Below, piece by piece: positions 1 to 7,800 of a stretch of 54,053 nucleotides of DNA. Numbering within the stretch: the first letter of the stretch is position 1; every line of letters begins with the position of its first letter. The translations under genes were made by a program, and so were the position numbers. Under the pieces are notes generated by a model. It ran no database searches. It was not told the DNA's origin and saw only the letters and a program-made list of their open reading frames with translations. The stretch comes from an uncultured Clostridia bacterium (GTDB lineage Bacteria > Bacillota > Clostridia > Christensenellales > UBA1242), in the NCBI GenBank assembly GCA_930990515.1, contig CAKNPS010000005.1:1-54053 (forward strand), written 5' to 3'.

Positions 1-2
1 GT

Positions 3-83
3 CAACTTGAGGCATCACAATACCAGGACAAAATAGACCGTCAGTCTGAAAGAAACGTCAAAAAATATGCTAGAGGATTATAA
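3..83 (+). CDS. C-terminal end of an unidentified gene of element A
   Basis: An open frame enters from the left edge and ends at TAA 81-83. The visible 26 residues are hydrophilic and rich in Q, K and R, and end in ARGL. The stop lies 9 nt before the next ATG and partly overlaps its ribosome binding site, so the two genes are probably co-transcribed. Too little is visible to assign a family. Confidence 0.55.
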   Translation, partial: QLEASQYQDKIDRQSERNVKKYARGL

Positions 84-92
84 GGAGGAAAT

Positions 93-428
93 ATGAAAAA
101 TAAAGATTTAAAACATTTTGAATGTTCAAGATGTGGCAAAGAATGTTTTTATATGCCTGATTATAACTCCACACTATGTAAAGATTGCAGAATTAAAATA
201 CTTGAAAAAGCATTAGAATTTGCAGTTGAAGAAGCACCAGGACATTGTCCAAATCCACCAGAAAGATATAATCTTCAAAATGAATATGGAAGTGATGAAC
301 CATATTATGTTGAAGATGGCGGTTGTGAATTTAATGAACCTGCTCGATGTTTGGAATGTAATAAAAACTATTATATAGATAAAGCAGAAGATTTTTTATT
401 TAAACAAACTATAAAAAATTTTAGGTAA
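93..428 (+). CDS. Small cysteine-rich (zinc-ribbon-like) protein of element A
   Basis: A 111-aa protein preceded by AAGGAGGAAAT, a near-perfect Shine-Dalgarno site. Seen: paired cysteines CSRCGKEC (about residues 11-18), CKDC (about 29-32) and CLEC (about 87-90), plus isolated Cys in the middle; this spacing suggests one or two zinc-binding ribbons. The N-terminal half resembles generic zinc-ribbon phage or plasmid proteins, but I do not recognise a family. It follows the truncated upstream gene at 9 nt and precedes another Cys-rich gene, so the three look like a small accessory operon. A regulatory or nucleic-acid-binding role is plausible but not shown. Confidence 0.65.
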   Translation: MKNKDLKHFECSRCGKECFYMPDYNSTLCKDCRIKILEKALEFAVEEAPGHCPNPPERYNLQNEYGSDEPYYVEDGGCEFNEPARCLECNKNYYIDKAEDFLFKQTIKNFR

Positions 429-504
429 AAATTCCTAGAAAAAATACAAAAATTTTTAAATCCGTGTATCTCAGAGCATTTTAGAAGGGTTAAAAGGAGA
501 AAAA

Positions 505-933
505 ATGTCAGATTATATTGAATATAATGAGTTACTTTTTAATAATAATGAAGAATTGATGATTTTTTTAAAATCACAAAATTTTGATTTAATAAATGAA
601 GTAAAAAACTTAGAAATTGAAATAAGTTCCTTGCAAAATGTTATTAGAAAGCAAGAAAAGATTATAAAAGAAGGTAACCAAAAACTTGAAGACCATTATA
701 ATCAGCAAATAGATGAATTAGATGAAACATATAACAAAGATTTAACAGAAAGAGAAATGAAGTGTAATAATTGGGAAAAGGCCTGCGAGTTAGCGTGCAA
801 TTATATGTGTAAATTTGTGATACCATGTCCAGATATTCATAAAAAAGAATGTGAAAATTTTTGTGATTATGACAAAGCTAGATGTTATCAAGAGCATTTC
901 TACCAGCAAGCAAAAAAAGAAAATACAAAATGA
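505..933 (+). CDS. Coiled-coil protein with a Cys-rich C-terminus (element A)
   Basis: A 142-aa protein with a strong ribosome binding site (AAAAGGAG, 485-500 region). Residues about 25-90 are charged and heptad-like (many E, K, L, I), so a coiled coil is likely. The C-terminal 50 residues hold at least eight cysteines, including CELACNYMC and a second cluster CENFCDYDKARC, which could coordinate zinc or an Fe-S centre. No family is recognised. It shares a Cys-rich character with the upstream 111-aa gene and lies 29 nt before the HTH gene, consistent with one transcript. Function unknown. Confidence 0.6.
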   Translation: MSDYIEYNELLFNNNEELMIFLKSQNFDLINEVKNLEIEISSLQNVIRKQEKIIKEGNQKLEDHYNQQIDELDETYNKDLTEREMKCNNWEKACELACNYMCKFVIPCPDIHKKECENFCDYDKARCYQEHFYQQAKKENTK

Positions 934-962
934 AAGAAAAAATTAAAAGGAGGTGATGAAAT

Positions 963-1154
963 ATGGCAGATGTTACAGTTCAAAATATGATTACTGAAAT
1001 AATGACACACAATGACTGGTCACAACAAGAATTTGCAGACCATTTTAAAATACAAGCTAGTCAAGTTACACGCTGGCTTAAAGGTATAACTCGACCGAAC
1101 TATGATAATCTGATGATGATAATAGATGCCTACAATAAGATAAGAACTGCATAA
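963..1154 (+). CDS. Small XRE-type helix-turn-helix protein
   Basis: A 63-aa protein consisting of almost only a Cro/CI-type DNA-binding domain: the segment WSQQEFADHF-KIQASQVTRWLKG (about residues 19-41) is a classic helix-turn-helix, with the recognition helix in QASQVTRWLKG. The start is fixed by AAAGGAGGTGATG a few bases upstream, the strongest Shine-Dalgarno site in this element. No dimerisation domain is present. It probably acts as a transcriptional regulator or excision factor of element A. It lies just before a 144-nt non-coding gap and the promoter of the next gene, which could be its target. Confidence 0.7.
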   Translation: MADVTVQNMITEIMTHNDWSQQEFADHFKIQASQVTRWLKGITRPNYDNLMMIIDAYNKIRTA

Positions 1155-1251
1155 CAGAAAATGTTACAGTCCAGGGTGAAATTCCCTGTTAATATATGCA
1201 ATCAGTCTGAATAATTTAAAAAGAAAGACACCAAGTGCCTTGTATTTTTTA

Positions 1252-1280
1252 TTGTCAAAAACATTGTATTATGTTATAAT
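1252..1280 (+). promoter_or_regulatory. Consensus sigma-A promoter for the winged-helix gene
   Basis: TTGTCA (1252-1257) and TATAAT (1275-1280) are separated by exactly 17 bp, and the ATG of the next gene is 19 nt further with GAGGAA between. This near-consensus promoter separates the last gene of element A from the operon before it. Confidence 0.75.
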
Positions 1281-1298
1281 TATACATAGAGAGGAAAT

Positions 1299-1562
1299 AT
1301 GGAAATGAAAAACATAGAAATCGGATTATATAGATATGATAGAAATTTATCACCAATGGCAAGATTATTTTATGCTGAAATGTGTGCAGATTATAAGTCA
1401 AAACATTATATATTTATTAATGATGAGTATTATGCTAAAAAATTTAAAATCACCGATAGGCAAATTCGAAGGTTAAGAAGCGAATTGTTAAAAAATGGAT
1501 ATATTGCAAAACAGTTTGACGAATATTCTAAGAAAACAATTATAGTTCCTAAAATTATTTAA
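1299..1562 (+). CDS. Winged-helix protein, possible replication initiator fragment/homologue
   Basis: An 87-aa protein with GAGGAAAT before the ATG. Residues about 17-70 read as a winged-helix domain of the kind found in replication initiators and helix-turn-helix proteins of plasmids and phages: an N-terminal helix (SPMARLFYAEM), a second helix, the recognition helix TDRQIRRLRSEL and a wing (GYIAKQF). It is much shorter than full-length initiators (usually over 200 aa) and has no truncation scar, so it may be a standalone DNA-binding regulator. Its location just before DnaA-box-like sites and direct repeats favours a link to replication. That link is inference. Confidence 0.55.
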   Translation: MEMKNIEIGLYRYDRNLSPMARLFYAEMCADYKSKHYIFINDEYYAKKFKITDRQIRRLRSELLKNGYIAKQFDEYSKKTIIVPKII

Positions 1563-1950
1563 CTACAATTTAAAGTTGACTTATCCACATAAATTGTCAT
1601 TTAAATTTTTAACTTATCTACATTTTTGAAAAAAACTTCCAATTGGTTTTGGAAAAAAACTTCCAACTTATATACTATAATAATATATAACATACACCAG
1701 AAAGAATGATAGAATAAAAATATTTAAATATAAATACTTATTGTAACGCGCGCGTTTTATATAATATATGTTATATATAATTATGTTCTGATTTTTAATA
1801 GGATTTTTTTTGCAACCTTATCGGTTGCGAATGATGGCGCCAAATTATCAAAAAGAAAATAAGTTATTAATTTGGCTATGAAAAAAGATTAGAGAGACTA
1901 TTAGCCCCCATAAATCTTTTTTTTAACTAATAAAATTAAGAGAAAAATTG
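1563..1950. other. Non-coding end of element A with origin-like sites
   Basis: No gene is seen in this stretch. A perfect DnaA-box consensus TTATCCACA (1581-1589) and a one-mismatch copy TTATCTACA (1614-1622) are followed by two exact 15-bp direct repeats GAAAAAAACTTCCAA (1628-1642 and 1652-1666) and a very AT-rich tract. Further right are a palindrome ACGCGCGCGT near 1747 and a hairpin GCAACC-TTATC-GGTTGC (1812-1828). The AAAAAGATT/AATCTTTTT arms near 1880-1922 could form a terminator. DnaA boxes, iteron-like repeats and an AT-rich tract behind a DNA-binding gene suggest a plasmid-type origin; this is inference. Confidence 0.45.
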
Positions 1951-1951
1951 C

Positions 1952-1971
1952 TGGGGCAATCAATGGGGCAA
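1952..1971 (+). repeat. Tandem TGGGGCAA repeat (putative integrase arm sites)
   Basis: Two exact copies of TGGGGCAA at 1952-1959 and 1964-1971 have 12-bp period and lie 38 bp inside the tRNA-Lys fragment. The same architecture (tandem 12-bp repeat close to a tRNA-derived core) is seen in element B. Tyrosine integrases bind such arm-type repeats; the assignment here is by analogy. Confidence 0.5.
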
Positions 1972-2009
1972 ATCGCTACAATGCCCATAAATAGGGAACT
2001 CTATTAAAT

Positions 2010-2054
2010 CTTTTAATCTTGGGGTCCCGGGTTCGAGCCCCGGGCAGGCCACCA
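2010..2054 (+). pseudogene. Displaced 3' half of tRNA-Lys(UUU), attachment-site remnant
   Basis: From 2010 the sequence fits tRNA positions 32-76: anticodon loop CTTTTAA (anticodon TTT at 2012-2014), 5-nt stem strand, variable loop GGGTC, T-stem CCGGG/CCCGG around TTCGAGC (2027-2043), acceptor strand GCAGGCC, discriminator A and CCA (2052-2054). The 5' half (D-arm and the GGCCTGC strand) is absent upstream, where integrase-arm-like repeats sit instead. This is the classical product of integration with crossover at the anticodon loop. Confidence 0.8.
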
Positions 2055-2057
2055 GAA

Positions 2058-2087
2058 AAAACAGTCGACTGACTGTTTTATTTTTTT
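2058..2087 (+). terminator. Original tRNA-Lys terminator
   Basis: AAACAGTC and GACTGTTT (2059-2066 / 2071-2078) form an 8-9 bp stem with a GACT loop, followed by a run of Ts. It sits 4 nt after the CCA of the tRNA fragment, as a terminator for the former intact tRNA gene. Confidence 0.8.
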
Positions 2088-2230
2088 GTTTATATCTAGC
2101 ATTTCCCAAATTTGAATTTAACTTAAAACTCTTTTTGTAAACTATTGATAGACACCAAATAAGATAGGGTTTATGCTATTATTTTTTTATAAAAACATTT
2201 CTAATAATAAGAATAAACACTTAGTCTATC

Positions 2231-2710
2231 TCAAAATTTTATTGATTTTAAATTTTCAAACCAAGTTTCTTTTTTGAAACTGACATTTGCAGGGCTTGTT
2301 GATGGCAGATATCTAACTTCTAAATTGGGAAATTGTTTTTGTGTTAAATTGAAACTTGCCTTACCATTGCAAAAAACTTTTTTAATATTGGGATAATCTT
2401 TTAAAAGTTTTTCTATGTCGTTAAACTCAATTTCGTCTTTCACAAGTTCTAAATCGCTAGAACCTATAATTTTGGAACTCTTCACAATATCCCACACTGC
2501 AATTTTATGATTTTTTAGAAAAACCTTTTTGCTTTCAATGTCATTTTCAATTTTTTCGCCAAAAAATTCTTCTAAAACTTTCCAAAAACGATTTTGAGGA
2601 TTTCCATAATAAAAATTAATTTCCCGACTTTTTACACTAGGAAAACTTCCCAAAATTAAAATTTCACTGTTTTTATCTACTACTGGCTCAAAACAAACAA
2701 AACTTTCCAT
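2231..2710 (-). CDS. Hypoxanthine-DNA glycosylase (uracil-DNA glycosylase superfamily, family 6 type)
   Basis: A 159-aa protein predicted to excise deaminated bases (hypoxanthine, from deoxyadenosine deamination) in base-excision repair. Seen: the glycosylase motif ILILGSFPS (about residues 17-25), with downstream YYGNPQNRFWK typical of the DNA-deoxyinosine glycosylase branch, and a C-terminal LPSTSPAN motif that corresponds to the substrate-binding HPSP-like motif of the superfamily. Length matches the family. No Shine-Dalgarno precedes the ATG; instead a consensus promoter puts the likely transcription start at the ATG, so it is probably leaderless. It clusters with ogt, another repair gene on the same strand, but they are separate units. 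Confidence 0.82.
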   Translation of the reverse strand: MESFVCFEPVVDKNSEILILGSFPSVKSREINFYYGNPQNRFWKVLEEFFGEKIENDIESKKVFLKNHKIAVWDIVKSSKIIGSSDLELVKDEIEFNDIEKLLKDYPNIKKVFCNGKASFNLTQKQFPNLEVRYLPSTSPANVSFKKETWFENLKSIKF

Positions 2711-2716
2711 AAAAAT

Positions 2717-2745
2717 ATATTACAGAGAAATTTTAAGATTGTCAA
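2717..2745 (-). promoter_or_regulatory. Promoter placing the transcript start at the ATG (leaderless)
   Basis: On the minus strand TTGACA (2745-2740), a 17-bp spacer and TAATAT (2722-2717) are followed by only 6 nt before the ATG at 2710. A transcript starting 7 nt after the -10 would begin at the start codon. Confidence 0.7.
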
Positions 2746-2762
2746 ATTTTTTATATAACAAA

Positions 2763-2784
2763 AAAGATAGCATTTGCTATCTTT
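2763..2784. terminator. Terminator overlapping the stop of the 211-aa gene
   Basis: AAAGATAGCA-TT-TGCTATCTTT is a 10-bp perfect stem (2763-2772 / 2775-2784). On the minus strand it is followed by a T-rich run, so it ends transcription of the gene whose stop codon (2777-2779) lies inside the stem. Confidence 0.75.
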
Positions 2785-3412
2785 GTCTTTCAAATCTTGT
2801 GCTAGGATTTATCATCTTTAAAGGGTCATTAATGACAACCACCGCTTCTTTTTTTGCAAGTTCGCGGGTTTCTTTATTAATAAAGCCGACATGAACAGTT
2901 TGAGTATAAATTCTTTCATTTTCATTGTCAGTTACAACACGATAATATCTTTGCGTTTCTGGAAAAAGAACTTCTCTTTCATTTTCAACATAAGGAATTA
3001 AATTAAAATAATAATTAAAAATTTCAATCATGCGTTCATTATATTCCCCTATACGTCTAGCAATACTTTTGTAAGCAGAGTCATATTCAAAACCTTTATC
3101 TTGCGGTAAGTATTTATAATGCAAATTTTCAATGTGGTCATAGTATGATAATAAGTCATTTAATAGTTCAATATCAGCATCTTTAGAATTGATAAATTTT
3201 TTGTCATTAAATTTTATGATTAAATTATTAGTTTGCTTCAAAACAAATTCACAATCTGTGAGCAAATGTTTAAATTTTTGAAGATTAGAAATAACATCAC
3301 CAAAATGTTCATAGCCGTATTCAATCATATATTCCATATCAACGGCAATCATTTCAAGTTCAGAAGAAATAGGCTCTCCAATAAATCTATATTTCTTATC
3401 TTTCTTACTCAT
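2777..3412 (-). CDS. Conserved-looking hypothetical cytoplasmic protein (211 aa)
   Basis: I do not recognise this protein. It is soluble, highly charged and mostly helical by eye (residues 15-150, rich in E, D, K, Y, N). A more beta-like C-terminal part (about 150-200) contains RYYRVVTDNENERIYTQTVHVGF and a KKEAVVVINDP stretch. No signal peptide, membrane segment or metal-binding cluster is visible. The start is supported by TAGGAGTTACAA upstream and a TATACT -10 near 3435. It is monocistronic between an AT-rich spacer and its own terminator. Confidence 0.65.
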   Translation of the reverse strand: MSKKDKKYRFIGEPISSELEMIAVDMEYMIEYGYEHFGDVISNLQKFKHLLTDCEFVLKQTNNLIIKFNDKKFINSKDADIELLNDLLSYYDHIENLHYKYLPQDKGFEYDSAYKSIARRIGEYNERMIEIFNYYFNLIPYVENEREVLFPETQRYYRVVTDNENERIYTQTVHVGFINKETRELAKKEAVVVINDPLKMINPSTRFERQR

Positions 3413-3622
3413 TTGTAACTCCTACTAGAAATAGTATACCACACGCAACATTATTTGTAAATACCTATTTTAAAAATTTCTAATAAGTAAAAATTAAAAA
3501 AATAATAAAAAATATTAAAAAATGCAAAAAAAATTGATTTTTAATACATTTTTTATTAATTTTTAAAATAATTTAAAATTCGAATTTGTCATATTTTCAT
3601 TAATTTACATTTTTATTTTAAA
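3413..3622. other. AT-rich intergenic stretch
   Basis: About 210 bp consisting almost wholly of A and T, with no ORF or clear hairpin. It contains the upstream region of the 211-aa gene (TATACT-like -10 near 3435 on the minus strand). Nothing else is supported. Confidence 0.4.
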
Positions 3623-4150
3623 TTAATTTTGCAAATATAATTCTTTAACAATATGGCCTTCCAATTCTAAAAGTTTCACTTTCTTTTCAATTCCACCAGA
3701 AAAGCCCGTTAAGTTTCCATCTTTACCGACGACCCTATGACACGGAATAATAATTGGAAACAAATTTCTTCCAACTGCACCACCAACCGCTTGAGCGGAC
3801 ATTTTTTCTTTACCAAACTTTTTTGCCACAATCTTTGCAATATCGCCATATGTCATTGTCATTCCATAAGGAATAGATTTTAAAATTTCCCACACTTCTT
3901 CTCTAAATTTTGAAACTTTGTATTTCAATTTTATAGTAGAAAAATCAACATTCTTACCATCAAAATATTTTGTTAGTAAATTTTTTGTTTTAACAAAAAT
4001 TTCTAAACTATCTTTCTCTTCAATTTTGTCAAATTCTTCGCGATTTTCAAAACTTATCTCTAATAAACTCTCTCCATCACTTAATAAATACAAGTCTCCT
4101 ATTGGAGAAATCATTTTTGATTTATATAATTTCCTCTCACTTTTCATCAT
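3623..4150 (-). CDS. ogt: Methylated-DNA--protein-cysteine S-methyltransferase (Ogt/AdaB type)
   Basis: A 175-aa suicide enzyme that transfers the methyl group from O6-methylguanine (or O4-methylthymine) to its own cysteine. Seen: the active-site motif IPCHRVVG (Cys near residue 138), the upstream helix-turn-helix segment with YGDIAKIV, and the asparagine-hinge-containing AVGGAVGRN. A ribonuclease-like N-terminal domain starts SPIGDLYLLSDGESL. The length matches the family. Its start overlaps the stop of the upstream membrane-protein gene by 4 nt (ATGA), so the two are translationally coupled. Confidence 0.93.
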   Translation of the reverse strand: MMKSERKLYKSKMISPIGDLYLLSDGESLLEISFENREEFDKIEEKDSLEIFVKTKNLLTKYFDGKNVDFSTIKLKYKVSKFREEVWEILKSIPYGMTMTYGDIAKIVAKKFGKEKMSAQAVGGAVGRNLFPIIIPCHRVVGKDGNLTGFSGGIEKKVKLLELEGHIVKELYLQN

Positions 4151-4536
4151 TTACCTACTTGAATACATATAAATAAAACTACATTTATCAAAACAATTAA
4201 AAAAGACAAAACCATAAAAACAATTTTCAATACTCTAAGTTTTTTGGTTAAAGCAACTGCTACTATATCTAAAACACAAGAAACTGCCCCTAAGATAATT
4301 GCCGGCAAACCAAAATAAGCCATATAAATTGCCACGCCGAGCGCAGAACCTAATTGTTCTTCTCCTTCAGAAGTAAGGAACAAGAAAGTCATTATAGCAA
4401 ATAAAATTGTAAAAACAACTGCTATAGTAAATAAAACAGTGGCAATTATAAACAAAACTAAACTTGTTTTGTCCTTTTTTGTGTTTTGGTCAGTTGAAGA
4501 TATAACTTCATTTTTATTTTCAATATTTTCTTCCAC
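4147..4536 (-). CDS. Small integral membrane protein (three or four helices)
   Basis: A 129-aa protein with a short hydrophilic N-terminus (residues 1-25) and hydrophobic helices at about 26-52, 62-85 and 98-125. No family is recognised. The start is a GTG preceded by GGGGAGG. It overlaps ogt by 4 nt in an apparent two-gene operon, but nothing in the sequence ties it to DNA repair. Its upstream region contains no clear promoter. Confidence 0.65.
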   Translation of the reverse strand: MEENIENKNEVISSTDQNTKKDKTSLVLFIIATVLFTIAVVFTILFAIMTFLFLTSEGEEQLGSALGVAIYMAYFGLPAIILGAVSCVLDIVAVALTKKLRVLKIVFMVLSFLIVLINVVLFICIQVGK

Positions 4537-4668
4537 CTTTTCCCCTCCCCTTTAAGATTAATATATCAATAGAATAAAAAAATGTCAAGGTTATCTTCAT
4601 CATATCTTCAAAAATATAAAATTTGATGTGATTTAAGTCTTAAATAAATAAATTATTGTTCAAATTGC

Positions 4669-4697
4669 TTGAAAAATCATAAAAAAGTAATTATAAT
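4669..4697 (+). promoter_or_regulatory. tRNA-Ser promoter
   Basis: TTGAAA (4669-4674), a 17-bp spacer and a perfect TATAAT (4692-4697) end 11 nt before the first base of tRNA-Ser. Confidence 0.75.
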
Positions 4698-4708
4698 AAA
4701 AAGGACTT

Positions 4709-4796
4709 GGAGAGTTGTCAGAGTGGTCGAATGTGCCGCTCTCGAAAAGCGGTAAGGTGAAAGCCTTCGGCGGTTCGAATCCGCCACTCTCCGCCA
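4709..4796 (+). tRNA. tRNA-Ser(CGA)
   Basis: An 88-nt class II tRNA with encoded CCA. The acceptor stem GGAGAGT/ACTCTCC closes the molecule; the anticodon arm CCGCT-CTCGAAA-AGCGG gives anticodon CGA; a long variable arm follows, then the T-arm GCGGTTCGAATCCGC. A consensus promoter lies just upstream. Confidence 0.95.
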
Positions 4797-4851
4797 ATTT
4801 CTAATAATTACATATTATAAAAATTAATATTATCTAATTTTTCTTAAAAAT

Positions 4852-4882
4852 AAAAAATAGCATTGTTTAGATACTATTTTTT
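4852..4882 (-). terminator. Terminator of the helicase-nuclease gene
   Basis: AAAAAATAG and CTATTTTTT (4852-4860 / 4874-4882) form a 9-bp stem with a 13-nt loop directly after the stop of the large minus-strand gene; minus-strand Ts follow the stem. Confidence 0.6.
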
Positions 4883-4891
4883 ATTTTCAAT

Positions 4892-7800
4892 TTATTCATT
4901 CGCAATCTTTTTTTTGTTAGCATTTACTGCTTTCACAATGTTGTTAATTACCTTTTGTTTATTAAGCCACCAATCACGACTCCAAACTCTCATAATTGTC
5001 CAGCCACGCGATGACAAAAATTTGTTGCGATAGACATCACGCTCTAAGATTGAAGGACTTGACTTATATGCTGAATAGTCACATTCAATTCCAAGCAAAT
5101 ATCTGTCTTCTTTCTTATCATAGACTGCGAGAGAAAGTTTGTAATCAGTGTTACCAAGATTTGTCTCCACATTATAGCCAAGTTTTACAAGTTCCGCCTT
5201 AATTTCATTCTCAAGTGGACTTCCAATTTGTTCTTGCTTTACTCCATCCAAACTTGAGCGGAAACTATCTAAAATGAAACTTGCTTCCTTATTCTTTTTG
5301 TTAGAAACTGCTCTAACATATTGAAGATAACTTTTGAAAATTTTTGGTCCTGCATTTTTTGTTCCTTCAACTGCAAGTTCTTCTGGTTCAATGCTTGTTA
5401 CAACATAAATTTTTTCTTTTGCACGAGTAATGGCAACATTCAAACGATTTTCTCCACCTTCCACAGAAAGCGAACCAAAATGTGAAACAACCTTGCCATA
5501 TTCATTTCTTGCATAACCAATGCTGAAAATAATGATATCTCTTTCATCACCTTGCACATTTTCAAGGTTTTTGATGAAAATTGAGCAATCTTCATTATTA
5601 ACTTTTCTGTTTTGTTCTTTTATGTAAGCATCACGGAAAGCAGAATCTTTTTGACACTCTGCATCAATCGCATCTTCAATGGCATTTTCTTGTTCAGTGT
5701 TAAATGTGATAATTCCAATGGAAGATTTGTTTCTTTTGTTTTTGATAAGTTTTTTAAGTAAACTTACAACCGCATTTGCTTCTTCTTGATTTTTTCTTCC
5801 TAACCATTTCCCGTTGACTTTAATTCTTTCAATCGGTTTGTTCCCAACATTTTTTGATATGTTTGGAGCAATTTGAAGTTTTCCATCATAGAAAGCATAG
5901 TTTGAAAAGTTTATGAGTTCTTCGTTTTTACTACGATAGTGATATGTTAAATTTGTGCTGTTAAACCTTGATGTCGCAAGGTCTAATAAACTTTCCACTT
6001 CAAGTGCCGCTTGAGTTGCAAGGTCAAGTTCTTCGTCACTATCATTTCCCATATATCTCTTAACGAATGTTGCTGTAGGTCTTAACTGCTTTGAGTCCCC
6101 CGCAACAACAATACTCTTGCCACGATAGATTGTTGGCAAAGTGTTTTCAATAAAGACCTGACTTGCTTCATCAAAAAGAATAATGTCAAAAAGTTCTTTC
6201 TTGAGTGGAAAGATTGTGGAAACACTTTCTGGTGACAAAAGCCAACAAGGAAAAAGTTTTAACAAAAATTCGTTATAAAGCTCCATTGTCTTTCTTATTG
6301 GCAACAAATTTTGTTGTTTTGTGATTTGATAAAGATAGTTTTTGTTATCTTCACTATTATTAAAATATTCCATATATTCATCTTTAAATTTGTTTAGACA
6401 AATTTTTCTTGAAATCTCTTTTTCGTCTTTCTTAAGCGACAAAATTCTGTTTCTAATGTTTTCAAAATCAATGATTTTTGCAAGTTTATTTTTATATAAT
6501 TCTTCATATTTCAAAGTTTCATAATAAACTCGGAGTGACAAAATCTTGTCAACAATTTCTTTATATTGTCTTGCAGTTTTAGAATTTTCATAGGCAAAAT
6601 TAAGAATAATTCTTTCTTCATCAGTCAAATTTGAAAGAGCATTGTTGACATCGCGAATTTCAAGATAGTCATTTAAGGCGTTAAGAAGCAGTTTAAGGAA
6701 AATGGCATTACCATTGATAATATTATCAATCGCCATAAGATAGCCTTTTCTGTCCAAAACTTTATTAAGAAGGGAATATTCTTTGATATAGCCCTGAATA
6801 TCTTCCAATGTCTTATTAAAATTTTCTTTAATTTCTTCTTCCTTCTTGTTTACTTTACTTTTAACAAATGGATATGCTGGGAAGAAGATTTTGGCCCAAA
6901 ATAGTCCCTTATGAAGCCCTTTGTTTTCGTTTTTTGAAATCATCTCAACAAGCGGTTTCATATCTTCCACATTTTCCACATCATTTTCTAGCATATAAAC
7001 CATAAGTTGTCGTGCGTGTGGGTGTCTTGCCGTGTCAAATGGGACAATATTTTTTTGAGTTATCTCTCTTAGATATGTTTTTGTTTGGTTTATTGTATGT
7101 ATGTCAACCTTAGGTTTTATGTGGTCAATAAGTGGATTGTTTTGTTTAAGTTCGATGTAACGATAATAAAGTTCTGCCTTGTTTTTATCTTTAATTAATC
7201 TCAAAGTTGATGACATTTCATCATAGTTCATTGCCATCAAATCTTTGTTTTTGAGCATCAATTTATAAAGCACATAGTCATTGCTATTCTTACCAATTTT
7301 AGCAGAATTAGCATACATCTCTTGAAGTGTCAAACCAAATGGTGTTTTTGTGAAAAGAGTGTCAGAAATGGTTTGAAGTTCGCCAATTTCTCTATTAATA
7401 TTTTCTTCCACTTTGTCAAAGTCTTGTGTATCTACATCTTCTACGCGAGAATTTAAGATGAGTTGATGCATTTGGGCACATCTTTCATAAAATTCCACTT
7501 TGTTCTTTTCCGCGTCCGTAATGAACATACATTTGGAATTCAAATTTCCAAGACGATTATAAACCACTTCCAAAGCGGCTTTCTTTTGAGAAACCACCAA
7601 AACCCTTTTATTTTTGCAAAGAGCATCAGAAATAATGTTCACAATAGTTTGTGATTTTCCAGTTCCTGGTGGTCCATAAATGACCAAATTTCCATTCTCA
7701 TTAAGTTTTGTTATGGCATTCTCTTGTGAATAATCAAGGTCGTTTATGGTATATACACGGCTGTCCACCTTTTTCTTCTTTTTCTTTAAACTTTTTGCTT

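Larger units (their letters stand above)
1..2054 (+). mobile_element. Right end of an integrated element in tRNA-Lys (element A, partial)
   Basis: Seen: a block of small plus-strand genes unlike the surrounding housekeeping genes, ending at an isolated 3' half of a tRNA-Lys(UUU) gene followed by a tRNA-type terminator. A tandem TGGGGCAA repeat with 12-bp period lies 38 bp inside that fragment, as expected for integrase arm sites. Inference: an integrase-driven element entered a plus-strand tRNA-Lys gene located left of the window, restored the tRNA at its far end and displaced the old 3' half and terminator to this end. The integrase and the intact tRNA are outside the window, so the element type (plasmid-like ICE, phage or satellite) is undetermined. 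Confidence 0.7.

Noticed and set aside
1172..1200. CCAGGGTGAAATTCCCTG resembles the start of an FMN riboswitch.
   Set aside because: Only this short hairpin matches; the remaining conserved FMN elements (ACCGGCGG, AGUC...) are missing, and the next gene is not a riboflavin gene.
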